DNA from: Xestospongia bergquistia
Taxonomy: Eukaryota; Porifera; Demospongiae; Haplosclerida; Petrosiidae
Assembly (NCBI GenBank): GCA_963965975.1
Contig: OZ014424.1
Span: 1,364,001-1,428,000 of the forward strand
Reading direction: 5' to 3'
DNA length: 64,000 nt
In this document: positions 1-9,360 of the stretch, piece after piece
Numbering within the stretch: position 1 is the first letter of the stretch
Layout of the letters: every line of letters begins with the position of its first letter
Notes under the pieces: generated by a model
What the model was told of the DNA's origin: nothing
The model's database searches: none
What the model saw: the letters and a program-made list of their open reading frames with translations, nothing else
Program-made: the position numbers and the translations under genes

Positions 1-354
1 GACTCATAATTGTTCCATATACAAGTAATACATTTGATGTTTAGATATCAATCTGTATTATACCATGCAGTAATCATGAATGATTTTATTAGATTATTAA
101 CCATGAATGACTTCATGATGTAGGTCACTTAATGAAATTATACTAAATTACATGTATCTCTCTCTCTCTCTCTTTGAATGTTTATTTTTATAGGTATATT
201 TCACACAGGAAAGCATAAGCATTCTGATTTTTTTAATAAACAGTAAGTCATATTATTTGTATATTCTGATAAATATATCCGAAAGAAATTAGATCTATGT
301 TTGTATATGTGTTATAAAGAATTGAATACTGAAACTGAAAAGTATCACTTGAAA

Positions 355-599
355 AAGCATTATGTCATTTCAATGAGGTCTTGGTTACCATAGATTTATC
401 AATATGATGTAAGTAATCTTGTTGTTTGATCATAGCTTCAATTGAAGCCTTGAGTAAGAGATTACTTTTTGGCTTCTAGTTGGTTTTATATGTATTGAGT
501 TAGACTAGTTTTGGCTTTGTGGCTAGTCACTATTGGGCTTCTACATTGTTTTATTGACACTATGGTAACCAAGGCCCGAGTTGAAATAATAAAATGCTT
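355..599. repeat. Foldback MITE of about 245 bp
   Basis: The left end reads AAGCATTATGTCATTTCAA and continues into CTTGGTTACCATAG. The right end is its imperfect reverse complement, CTATGGTAACCAAGG through to AATAAAATGCTT. The arms are about 40 bp and the interior has no ORF. Copies sit in the other type A leaders at about 14162-14411, 47261-47518, 52814-53080 and 58465-58740; the third and fifth have a duplicated right end. No transposase is present, so it is non-autonomous, and the superfamily is unresolved. Confidence 0.6.
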
Positions 600-1326
600 A
601 TTGAGTGTAGAATAGTAAATTCTTTAATTTATAACTGAAATTATTAATGTGTCCTCTAGTGTTATCATTTATCTAGACAAGTAGACAATGTATCTATGTA
701 TCAGTAAGTGTATAGTTAACTTGATCACTTGATCATGATGGTATTTGGGTAAGTTGGATTGTTGGAAGACTTTACCATATCACGCTTGTTGTAGGTAATG
801 TTGAGCATGTTATCATTTATAGGCATGGTTGCTGTGGTGACACCCTCTCTCCCAGGAACTTCCCAGAAATTACATTTCATAAACAGAAGGAGATGAACAG
901 TACAAACCAAGTTACAAGTATAAGATAGGTGGTGAGTAAGTTTTAAGGAGGTACATGTAAGGAATGTGAATGATTTGGGGATATGCCTTCGTGCGCTGTA
1001 AATGAAAGCCATCTAAATATCCACGCACTTCTAGGAACAGTCCCATTAACTTTGACTAGCTAAGCTAATCTGTATTCTGTCATACTAATGAGTCTAACAA
1101 GACAGAAACACCATTTATATTATAACTATGTAATGTACATGTATACTTTTTCTTATTGTTTAAATTATTGTTTTGTATATACAAATCATTTTTATTAAGA
1201 AGATATATTATCTAATGTAAAATGTAGTATTATAATATTTATACTTAAAATTATAAGTATGTTGTTTATTATAATGTATCTTTTAAAAGGGTTGTCTATA
1301 ATTACTGGACTGGATTGACTGTTGAT

Positions 1327-1339
1327 TGACCTTTGACCT
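1327..1339 (-). promoter_or_regulatory. Perfect DR1 nuclear-receptor-type site
   Basis: The + strand reads TGACCTTTGACCT, which is AGGTCA-A-AGGTCA on the minus strand: a perfect direct repeat with one-base spacing. Equivalent positions in other type A leaders carry a two-base spacing (14621-14634, 48357-48370, 53726-53739, 59572-59585). Such repeats are classic sites for HNF4/RXR-type nuclear receptors. Binding here is inferred from the motif and its conservation. Confidence 0.45.
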
Positions 1340-1500
1340 CACAGAATTTTTACAAATCTGCCTATGCATCACCCCACACGTAACATTTGAATTACCAAAC
1401 TTCTTTGTTGGCAACAAAAGAAGAGGTTTCTTTTAAGTCGTTATCAATAATTCAATTTTAATTTGGTAGATAATCCTAGGGCAGATATGACAATTTTCCA

Positions 1501-1514
1501 AAGTCAAAAGGTCA
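1501..1514 (+). promoter_or_regulatory. DR2-like half-site pair
   Basis: AAGTCA-AA-AGGTCA is a direct repeat with two-base spacing and one mismatch in the first half-site. It lies about 160 bp after the minus-strand DR1. The same element recurs at 48530-48543, 53900-53913 and 59746-59759, always at a similar distance upstream of the start codon. Confidence 0.4.
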
Positions 1515-1654
1515 GTCTATTCCAGTGACCTATTAGAAGACACATCCGTTTTCATAAAAATATTGATTGTGGTAGCACTATCCAGTTATAACTTTAAATT
1601 TTGCTTAAATTATTATAAACTTTTCCGCATTCCATAATCCTGCCTTCATTGTTA

Positions 1655-1696
1655 ATGATGTCATATCCGGCTTTGTCAAAGCTTATTCATAATTAA
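1655..1696 (+). other. Decoy start / short upstream ORF
   Basis: A double ATG opens a 13-codon ORF (MMSYPALSKL...). It mimics the real N-terminus (MSDPALSV in paralogs) about 120 bp before the true start. Counterparts are at 48684-48713 (MMSDPSLSK), 54024 (MMSDPALYN, which runs to just before the real ATG) and 59901 (MMSDPSLSSH). It looks like a relic of an older exon 1 start. It could act as an upstream ORF if transcription starts upstream of it. Confidence 0.45.
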
Positions 1697-1776
1697 GGGG
1701 GTGGGCTATATTGTACTAAAGGAAATGCTTGTGGCCGTCAATGACGTCAATCCGTCATTTGTTAGAGGTGTTAACA

Positions 1777-4700
1777 ATGTCTGATTCTGTTAGACCAAAG
1801 TATGACCAGTTATTAGAATTACTAGATACTCTAGTCAATTGGCAAAAGTTTGGTGCTTTCTTACCTGGAATTAAGAGTGAACATATCCAAGTAATTGAAC
1901 GTGACATCAGAGGAAATGACCTACAAAAAGCTGCTCTATTTTCTAAATGGCTCAGTGTTCTTCCTGAAGCATCATGGCAGGATGTACTGTCTGCACTAGA
2001 AAAGTCACAAGAATATTCCTTAGCTTCAAAGGTGTATCAAAAGCTAAATACAACAACATCTACAACTAAAAATATTTCTCAAGGTATATAAAGTATTCAT
2101 TGTAATTGGTTTATCTCTCTATGTATATAGCTTGTGAAGAGCCTGTAAGAATTGTGAAGCTAGAAGATGCTGAGGAGGAAAAGCAAGTTAAAATTACTTT
2201 GGGGCGCTTAGATAAAAATTTTAGTAACTTAATGGTAGTTGTTCGATCATCTCTTGATCATAAATTACACCATCAACAACTAGTACTAGTGGACTTTATT
2301 AGATGGATTGAACATCGAATGAAGTGGGTTGGGCAACTGAGTGACATTGTTGATTTAAATGAGCTTTTTAAGAAACTACATCCATATTTTGACTTCATAG
2401 ACTGTGAATTAATTGCTGATATGAGTGAAAAGTTTCTCAATAATGAATGCTTTGGAGAAGAGAAGAAAAGTCTTGTCAATGAACTTAAAAAACATATGAC
2501 TAAGGCTGATACACTTCGTTGCTCAACTACAATTAAAGAACTCAAAGATAAATTACAAACAGTATATTCTCCATATCTAAGAGATTTATCAAATATGCCA
2601 CAAATTCAAATAGAGTTACATAATCCATGGAATGAAGCTACTATTGAACAACTTTGTCTACTTGTACGGCATTTACTACCTCACAAGTCTAAGCAATCAA
2701 TTTTAAAGTACATTGAGATCATCACAGGTTCAGTTCGTATTAAATACATTGTCCATGAATCAAAAACAGATGTTCTCATAGCTTATGCTCAAGACAAGCT
2801 ACAGTTTATGCGTTTCATTGGTATCTTTGGTCTAACAATTAATGGTGAACCTATCCTGAAAGAAGATGAGAATATGAACTTTACTTTTGAGTCAGCTCTT
2901 CTTATAGCTGCAAAAGCTGGTCACAATGAAGCTGTACAATTTCTCCTGAAATTAGAAAGTGATGTAGACTATTTCAATGAAGAAGGCAGTACAGCACTTA
3001 TGATAGCTATTGAAGGTGGATATGAACAAGTTATACAAACACTCGTATCAGCTGGAAGTAGCATTAACATTCAAGACAATAAAGGATGGACTGCCCTAAT
3101 GATAGCTAGTGAAAATGGTCATACTCAGGTTGTTGAACAACTACTCAAAAAACATGCAGACGTTAATGTTCAAAATGAAGAAGGCGTGACTGCCCTAATG
3201 ATAGCTAGTCAAAATGGTCATACTCAGGTTGTTGGACAACTACTTAAAGAGCATGCAGACGTTAATATTCAGAACAATAATGGATCGACTGCCTTAATGA
3301 TAGCTAGTCAAAATGGTCATACTCAGGTTGTTGGACAACTACTTAAAGAGCATGCAGACGTTAATATTAAGAACAATAATGGCTGGACTGCCCTATTGAT
3401 AGCTAGTCAAAATGGTCATACCCAGGTCGTTGAACAACTACTCAAAGAGCATGCAGATGTTAATATTCAGAAGAAAGATGGATGGAGTGCCCTAATGCTA
3501 TCTAGTCAAAATGGTCATACCCAGATCGTTGAAGAACTACTCAAAAAACATGCAGATGTTAATGTTCAAAATGAAGAAGACGTGACTGCCCTAATGATAG
3601 CTAGTCAAAATGGTCATACTGAGGTTGTTAAACAACTACTTAATGAGCATGCAGATGTTAATATTCAGAACAATAAAGACTGGACTGCCCTAATGGTAGC
3701 TAGTCAAAATGGTCATACCCAGGTTGTTGAACAACTACTCAAAGAGCATGCAGATGTTAATATTCAGAACAAAGATGGATGGAGTGCCCTAATGCTATCT
3801 AGTCAAAATGGTCATACCCAGGTCGTTGAACAACTACTCAAAGAGCATGCAGACGTTAATATTCAGAACAATAATGGATGTGGATGGACTGCCCTAATGC
3901 TAGCTAGTCAAAATGGTCATACCCAGGTTGTTGAACAACTACTCAAAGAGCATGCAGATGTTAATATTCAGAACAAAGATGGATGGAGTGCCCTAATGCT
4001 ATCTAGTCAAAATGGTCATACCCAGGTTGTTGAACAACTACTCAAAGAGTATGCATATGTTAATATTCAGAACGAAGAAGGTGTGACTGCCCTATTGAAA
4101 GCTAGTGAAAACGGTCATACACAGGTTGTTGAACAACTACTCAAAGGGCATGCAGACATTAATATTCATAATGACTATGGATGGACTTCCCTAATGATAG
4201 CTAGTCAAAATGGTCATACCAAGATCATTGAACAACTGCTCAAAGAGGATGCAAATGTTAATATTCAGAACAAAAAAGGAGTAACTGCCCTAATGATAGC
4301 TAGTGCAAATGGTCACACACAGGTTGTTGAACTATTAGCTAAGGAACTTGTAGACATTGATGTTCAAATGAAAAATGGAAGTACTGCCTTAATATTAGCT
4401 TGTTGTAATGGCCATCTTGAAGTAGCTGAATGTTTACTACAATCATTTGCAGATCCTCATATAATAGCATACAATGGAACAACAGCATTTTCATTAGCAG
4501 CTTATAGTGGTAACAGAGACCTTCTTAATATGTTCTTAGATAAAGCTGAACCCACTACTGATGAGATTGAAAAAGCAGTAGTAACATCATGTTATGGTGG
4601 TCACCCTACTCTTACTACCTTCCTCTCAAACAAACTTCCACAACTCAGTAATGACCAGAGAGAACTACTAGACTCATGTGTTAAAGGAGATTTAGCTACA

Positions 4701-5228
4701 GTTGTAATGAAGACATTAGATAGTCCAGATACTCCACTGGTACTTGGTCTTACTCCACTCATGGTAGCTTCATCATGTGGACATGTTGATATAGTGGATG
4801 CTCTCATACAAACTGGAGCTGATGTCAATAAACAAGAAAGTCATTTAGGGTTAACTCCTTTGTTCTTTGCTATAAGAGGTGGTAAATCATTTTCAATAAT
4901 AGAGACCCTCTTAATGTATGGTGCCAGTCTTAATGTTATTGCTGACAACCGTACGCCATTGGATTTAGCTAATGAGGAAACCATTAGAGAACTACTAATT
5001 AGCTATGGAGGTCAGACTATATCACAATTACAGGGAAAGAAAAAATATGAACCTTCCGATCTTCACTCATTTTTACCAACATTTGGTGAAGAAGCCATAG
5101 CCAAATCATTATTAACAACAGATGATATAACAATGTATGAAGAGTCAAGTTACACTCTTAAGAGGGAGACAAAGGAAAAGACTTTAGAAATACAAAGTTT
5201 CACATCTTTAACAAGTTCATTTACTTAA
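1777..5228 (+). CDS. Death domain-ankyrin repeat protein, copy 1 (intact)
   Basis: Exons are 1777-2083 and 2131-5228, joined across a 47-bp GT...AG intron in phase 1, giving 1134 residues. I chose the ATG at 1777 because MSD..VRPKYDQL is the N-terminus shared by all paralogs; the upstream in-frame codons have no homologues. Residues about 8-88 form a six-helix death domain (motifs NWQKFG, FSKWLSV, WQDVLSALEKS). Residues about 105-354 are a family-specific region ending in a strand-like GSVRIKYIV block and FIGIFGLTING. Residues about 355-1063 contain about 20-22 ankyrin repeats (consensus G.TALMIASQNGHTQVVEQL). The eleventh repeat has a two-residue insertion, and two degenerate repeats follow ADPHIIAY. 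The tail ends in SFTSLTSSFT. There is no signal peptide or membrane segment, so it is probably cytoplasmic. AATAAA lies at 5360. The role as an adaptor or receptor in death-fold signalling is inferred from domains. Confidence 0.85.
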
Positions 5229-5359
5229 CCTATTAGAACTGAAATACCAGTGTAAAACAAGACAACAAGAAATAAGTCAAAGAAGTACATTTTACTGCTA
5301 AAGATTCATTTTATAATTATTAGTTTATATTGTCATATTACATAGTTTTGTTTAATTAT

Positions 5360-5365
5360 AATAAA
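5360..5365 (+). terminator. Polyadenylation signal AATAAA of copy 1
   Basis: A canonical AATAAA lies about 130 bp after the stop codon, within a 3' flank conserved with copy 5 (AATAAA at 28579-28584). Comparable hexamers follow copy 9 (51959-51964) and copy 11 (63645-63650). Confidence 0.5.
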
Positions 5366-5639
5366 ATGTGCTTTTATAAGAGCAGATTTCAATTTCCATC
5401 TTGGTTTTGAAAAGGAAGGTTACTATATAATTATAGGATGATGTCAATATATCTATATAAATTAATAAAAGAAGTGACAATAAGAAATTAATTTTAAATT
5501 TTTCAAGTAAATGGCTTCAAAATTAGATAATATTAGCTGGAGGTTTGCTGAAGCAAAGCTTAGGTATTATATAGTCATAATCTTAAGATTGTCCAAGAAA
5601 TTTGTCAAACTGTATCTGTTTAATGATATTAACAGTTTA

Positions 5640-7345
5640 AAAGGATGTATGTATATATATGGATAGATAGATACATTGATAGATATGGATGGATGGTTTG
5701 TATCAATAAATCAATGAATGGATGGATGAATAGATAAATGAATGCATGGATACATGGATATGCCAATGGACAGATAGTTACACTGTACAAATTGATTGGT
5801 TGATTTAACTATTATTTAGTTATAAAGGTTACAATGTAACTTATGTTTGTTAAAAAAGTAAACATAATACTGTTTTCATTACTAATGTACTATTGCTTAC
5901 ATAGCTACATACTTTCAATTTCATAATACATAGGTAACCAATATAGTGTTATGTTTACTTTTGTATATGTAATTTGTATAACCAATTAACCATGTATTAA
6001 TTCAATAATAGAGACACTCTTTATGTATGGTGCCAGTCTTAATGTTGTTGCTGACAACAGTACACCATTGGATGTAGCTAATGAGGAAACTATTAGAGAG
6101 CTACTAATCAGCTGTGGAGGTCAGACAATATCACAATTACAGGGAAAGAAAAAATATGAACCTTCAGATCTTCAGTCATTGTTATCAACATGGATAGTAA
6201 GTTCCTTTAATGGATGGATGGTTTGTATCAATAAATGAATGAATGGATGGATGAATAGATAAATGAATGTATGGATACATAGATAAATGGATATGCCAAT
6301 GGACAGATAGTGCACTGTACAAACCGATTGGTTGATTTAACTATTATTTGGTTATACAGGCTGCAATTACAAACATACTTTTTTTTTAAAAATAAGTACA
6401 TTTATTGTTTTCATTACTAATGTACTATTGCTTATGTAACTACATAACTATCAATTTCATAATACATTAGTAACCAATATAGTGTTATGTTTACTTTTGT
6501 ATATGTAACTTGTATAACATGTAGTAGTTTAATAAACCAATCAATTTGTACAGTGTGGCTGTGGATGTATAAATGGATTGAATTAATGGATGGATAATTG
6601 ATCAATGGATGAATTTGTAGATTAGTTGATAAATACATAGACAAAAGAGTGGACAGACATAATAAACATGAACTATTTTAGATATATTATTAGTATTGTA
6701 TTCCAAGAATAGAGACAAGTGTACATATATCATATAATATTATGTCAACTACTTCTATAATATTGAGTATGTGCTCTGATTATCTGTGATCAATATAGTA
6801 TTAATTTAAAATATAATAAATTATTCTAGTTTTTAATAGTCAAATAGATTATTTAGTTATGACCACAAAATATTATTAAGTAACCAGTAAGACCTAAACC
6901 AATACTGTATATTCTACTGAATAGCCATACTCTACACTGCCAATCTTCTCAGATTCATTATCTATAAATTTAAAACAGATCAATAGCTATATGACAAGAC
7001 ATTTGCAGTTGTTGCTAGTATGACAACAATATGGATAGAGGATAAATGAAATATCATAGATACATTACTGGGAGTAGAAATCATATCAGTCTTCTTTCTC
7101 TTTGTCTATTTGTTTAATCATTTGTTCATTTATCATTCTATTTATCACCTTATTTTTAAGTCAATATGTTAATCAGTTAATTCAACTATTTGTCCATTTC
7201 TCAGTCTAATCATCCACCCATTAATCTATCCATCTATTATTGAGTCCACCAACTATATGTCTATTTTAACTGATTGTTAATTTATCCATTTTCCTGTCCA
7301 TTGAACATTTATTCATCCATTTGTTAATTGTTTCATTGATTCATT
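5640..7345. repeat. TGGA-rich and TCCA-rich minisatellite region
   Basis: From about 5640 to 6650 the + strand is dominated by degenerate TGGA/TGAA/TAGA tetranucleotides. From about 7080 to 7345 the complementary TCCA/TTCA/TCTA pattern dominates. Related arrangements occur at about 28865-29905, 35120-36075 (decayed) and 40690-41530. The halves could pair as a long imperfect foldback. Confidence 0.6.
6001..6192 (+). pseudogene. Fragment of ankyrin-gene 3' end
   Basis: This stretch matches copy 1 from about 4893 to 5079: the last ankyrin repeat (TLFMYGASLNVVADN) and the start of the tail. It then runs into spacer DNA after TTATCAACATGGATAG. The minisatellite DNA on both sides is repeated too, so a local tandem duplication carried coding and spacer sequence together. 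It lacks a start and a domain-sized ORF, so it is a relic. The equivalent spacer at 28448-31869 lacks it, which dates the event after that duplication or implies loss there. Confidence 0.7.
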
Positions 7346-7428
7346 CGTCCATGTTACCAATTCATATAAAGATTTAGTTTTATCACATGCTTTTTCTACA
7401 AGTAAACTAAAATTTCTAAAAGAATAAT

Positions 7429-7645
7429 TAAATGTACGGATGGCAGGGAAAACATCTCAAACAAGCCCAAAGTAGGAATGGATGTATGGACATCCTTACA
7501 TAGTAGCCACAATATCAAGGGCATAATGCTTTGTTGAAACAGTTGAATGAGTCAAACAGTCCTATGAGAAGTCTGAAGTAAAGACTGTTCAGTTCAATAA
7601 AAAGTGAGGATTTTATTAATGTTTTCACTGCCATCCCTACGTTTA
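7429..7645. repeat. MITE of 217 bp with 26-bp inverted termini
   Basis: The left end is TAAATGTACGGATGGCAGGG. The right end is its imperfect reverse complement, CTGCCATCCCTACGTTTA. There is no coding capacity. A second copy lies at 29971-30187 within the duplicated spacer. The superfamily was not determined. Confidence 0.6.
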
Positions 7646-8410
7646 TTGACTTTTTTACTTGTTTGTGGTATTTTTGTTTGAATTATAAATTAATTAAATT
7701 ATGTTCACAATGTACTTTCTGTATTATTACAGGTTGAATGAGTGTACTCAGGATATACTATACCACAGGACATTACTATAAATTTATAATAAGTAAACAA
7801 TAAGTTTTAATATATTATATATTATGTATGAATCAGAAAGAATGAGTCATTATGTCTATAACCAAACCAGAAATAGCTAATTTAACTGGTGATGAATTGT
7901 AAGGATATCTGTTTCTTGATTGTTAGAAGACAATAAAATACGATCTCCTTAATTAAGAAACAGGAACAAAGGTTGAATGCAAGTTCATTCCACTTAAAAC
8001 AGGCCTCATGATAGAATAGAACATTACTAATAGAATTCTGGCTTTACAAACTATCATTAATGACCTCTGCTTTTCCTTATTTCCTCATAACTCATAAAAT
8101 GGCACCTCTTACAGAGGTTACTTCAAAACCCTATGAAAACTACTATTTTCATTGTTAAAAGCACATGAAATAAGACTTGTAAAAGCAGATACCTCAAATT
8201 AAACATACCTTTCTATGTAAAAATAATCATTTTCTTCTACATTTGTAGTTATTGTTGTGTAGAAGGAATAAGAATAAAATAATATAAGATAAAACTTTGT
8301 GCCATCCTTAATTACATAGGTCTCTGTCTGATTATCATAGACAATGTTGAGAACTTAAGATGCTATTTTATTAGACAAAGTAAACTCTATAATTATAAAG
8401 CAATTGGATT

Positions 8411-8412
8411 TG

Positions 8413-8444
<32 letters not shown>
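8411..8444. repeat. CT dinucleotide microsatellite
   Basis: A run of about 16 CT units lies in the type B spacer. The duplicate at about 30960-30979 is shorter, so the tract varies in length between copies. Confidence 0.8.
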
Positions 8445-8447
<3 letters not shown>

Positions 8448-8940
8448 ATTTGTCATGAAGAGTTCTTGTTGAAGTATATACTTTAGTTAACAATGATTAT
8501 TAATTTATTATCAAGTACTGAGAACCTGTCTAAAATTTCTTGACTATTGCTAATACAGTTGAGCTTCTATAACATGTACTACAAGTAACAAAGTTATAGT
8601 ACAATAGTATTTATGACTGTTGTATATATTTGATCAAAATTTTAACTTTTTTCCCATACACTGAGTTATAAGTGAATAATACTGACCACACCTCACATGA
8701 TAATATTATAATATTCATACAATGTTATCACAGTTATTAGCCAAAACCTCTGTATGAGTGACAGTCTAAATATATATATAACAATCATTACCTTATAAAG
8801 AATCTAATTAAGATTATTTAATTCAATACATCAGTTGTCATTGACAACCATTGCATATTAAGCAAGAAAAACAAAGGTATTAACCTGCCATAGTTTGCCA
8901 GTAGTTACTGTCAATTGCTTGCTCAATAAAGTTTTTAAAT

Positions 8941-9073
8941 ATCAGCAGATCTTACTATGTCTGTTAGACCAAAATATGACCAGTTAATAGAATTACTAGA
9001 TATTCCAGTCAATTGGCAAAAGTTTGGTGCTCTTACCTGGAATTAAGAGTGAGGATATTCAAGTAATTAAATG
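8941..9073 (+). pseudogene. Truncated death-domain exon fragment
   Basis: From the ATG at 8957 the sequence follows exon 1 (MSVRPKYDQLIELLD..VNWQKFG), then loses bases within the TFLPGIK segment and stops matching after EDIQVIK. The 60 bp before it resemble the leader of copy 2, so it is an extra promoter-plus-start relic about 400 bp upstream of the functional exon. A near-identical fragment lies at 31441-31573. Confidence 0.75.
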
Positions 9074-9360
9074 TTCATTTATTCATCAACACAATGATAT
9101 CTGTTATTAAAAACAAACCATATGTTGATTATATAAGACATTCTATATTTGGTCAATATTAAATTTTGTATATTACACATCACATGATATTATAACATTG
9201 TTTCCAGTGTTATTACAAGAACATCACATGATGTCTGTCTTCATGTCAATTATTACCTTATAAGGTCAGCAGCTATTACATTCTCCCTTTTTTACTGATC
9301 AAGTCCTCACTGTTTTCCAACCAGTAGTTGCTGTCTGTTGTCTACGATATAAAGTTGATA

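Larger units (their letters stand above)
1..1776 (+). promoter_or_regulatory. Type A upstream leader of the first death-domain/ankyrin gene
   Basis: This is a non-coding 5' flank. Recognisable copies precede the genes starting at 48803, 54146 and 60018, and a diverged copy lies at about 13980-14965. It holds a short CT run (about 160-173), a foldback MITE (355-599), an AT-rich stretch, a 24-bp hairpin at 1400-1423, two direct repeats of AGGTCA-type half-sites (1327-1339 and 1501-1514), a decoy start codon (1655) and a conserved GGGCTATATTGTACTAAAGG block at about 1703-1722. A palindromic TGACGTCA (CRE-like) at 1742-1749 is special to this copy. Promoter function is inferred from position and conservation; the transcription start is not visible. 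Confidence 0.55.
5229..9360. repeat. Type B spacer, segmentally duplicated at 28448-31869
   Basis: The intergenic DNA between copies 1 and 2 matches the spacer between copies 5 and 6 almost base for base over long stretches (for example 7400-7900 against 29930-30440). A diverged third copy lies at about 34715-37440, and the proximal part recurs at 40273-41530. This copy is longer because of a local duplication at about 5990-6540. It contains TGGA/TCCA minisatellites, a MITE, a CT microsatellite and a first-exon fragment. No intact gene was found. Just before the ATG of copy 2 is a TATAAAG string, probably within the leader. Confidence 0.7.

Noticed and set aside
725..1012. Minus-strand 95-codon frame in the type A leader (also 47734, 58949)
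   Set aside because: It changes length and content between duplicated leaders, contains no domain and lies in non-coding repeat DNA.
2273..2545. Minus-strand open frame opposite the family-specific region
   Set aside because: Mirror of coding sequence with low-complexity Ser/Leu content; it recurs only where the + gene recurs.
3120..4350. CRISPR-like or satellite array
   Set aside because: The 99-bp periodicity is continuous coding sequence for 33-residue ankyrin repeats, without spacers.
4601..4828. Minus-strand open frame conserved in many copies (also near 11997, 27811, 39654, 51246, 56881)
   Set aside because: It lies opposite the highly conserved ankyrin/tail coding sequence and is conserved only because the + strand gene is.
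5140..5190. Possible ITAM-like motif in the C-terminal tail
   Set aside because: The two tyrosines do not fit YxxL/I spacing.
9348..9354. TATAAAG as the TATA box of copy 2
   Set aside because: It is only about 10 bp before the ATG, so a normally spaced start would fall inside the coding sequence; it is more likely part of the leader.
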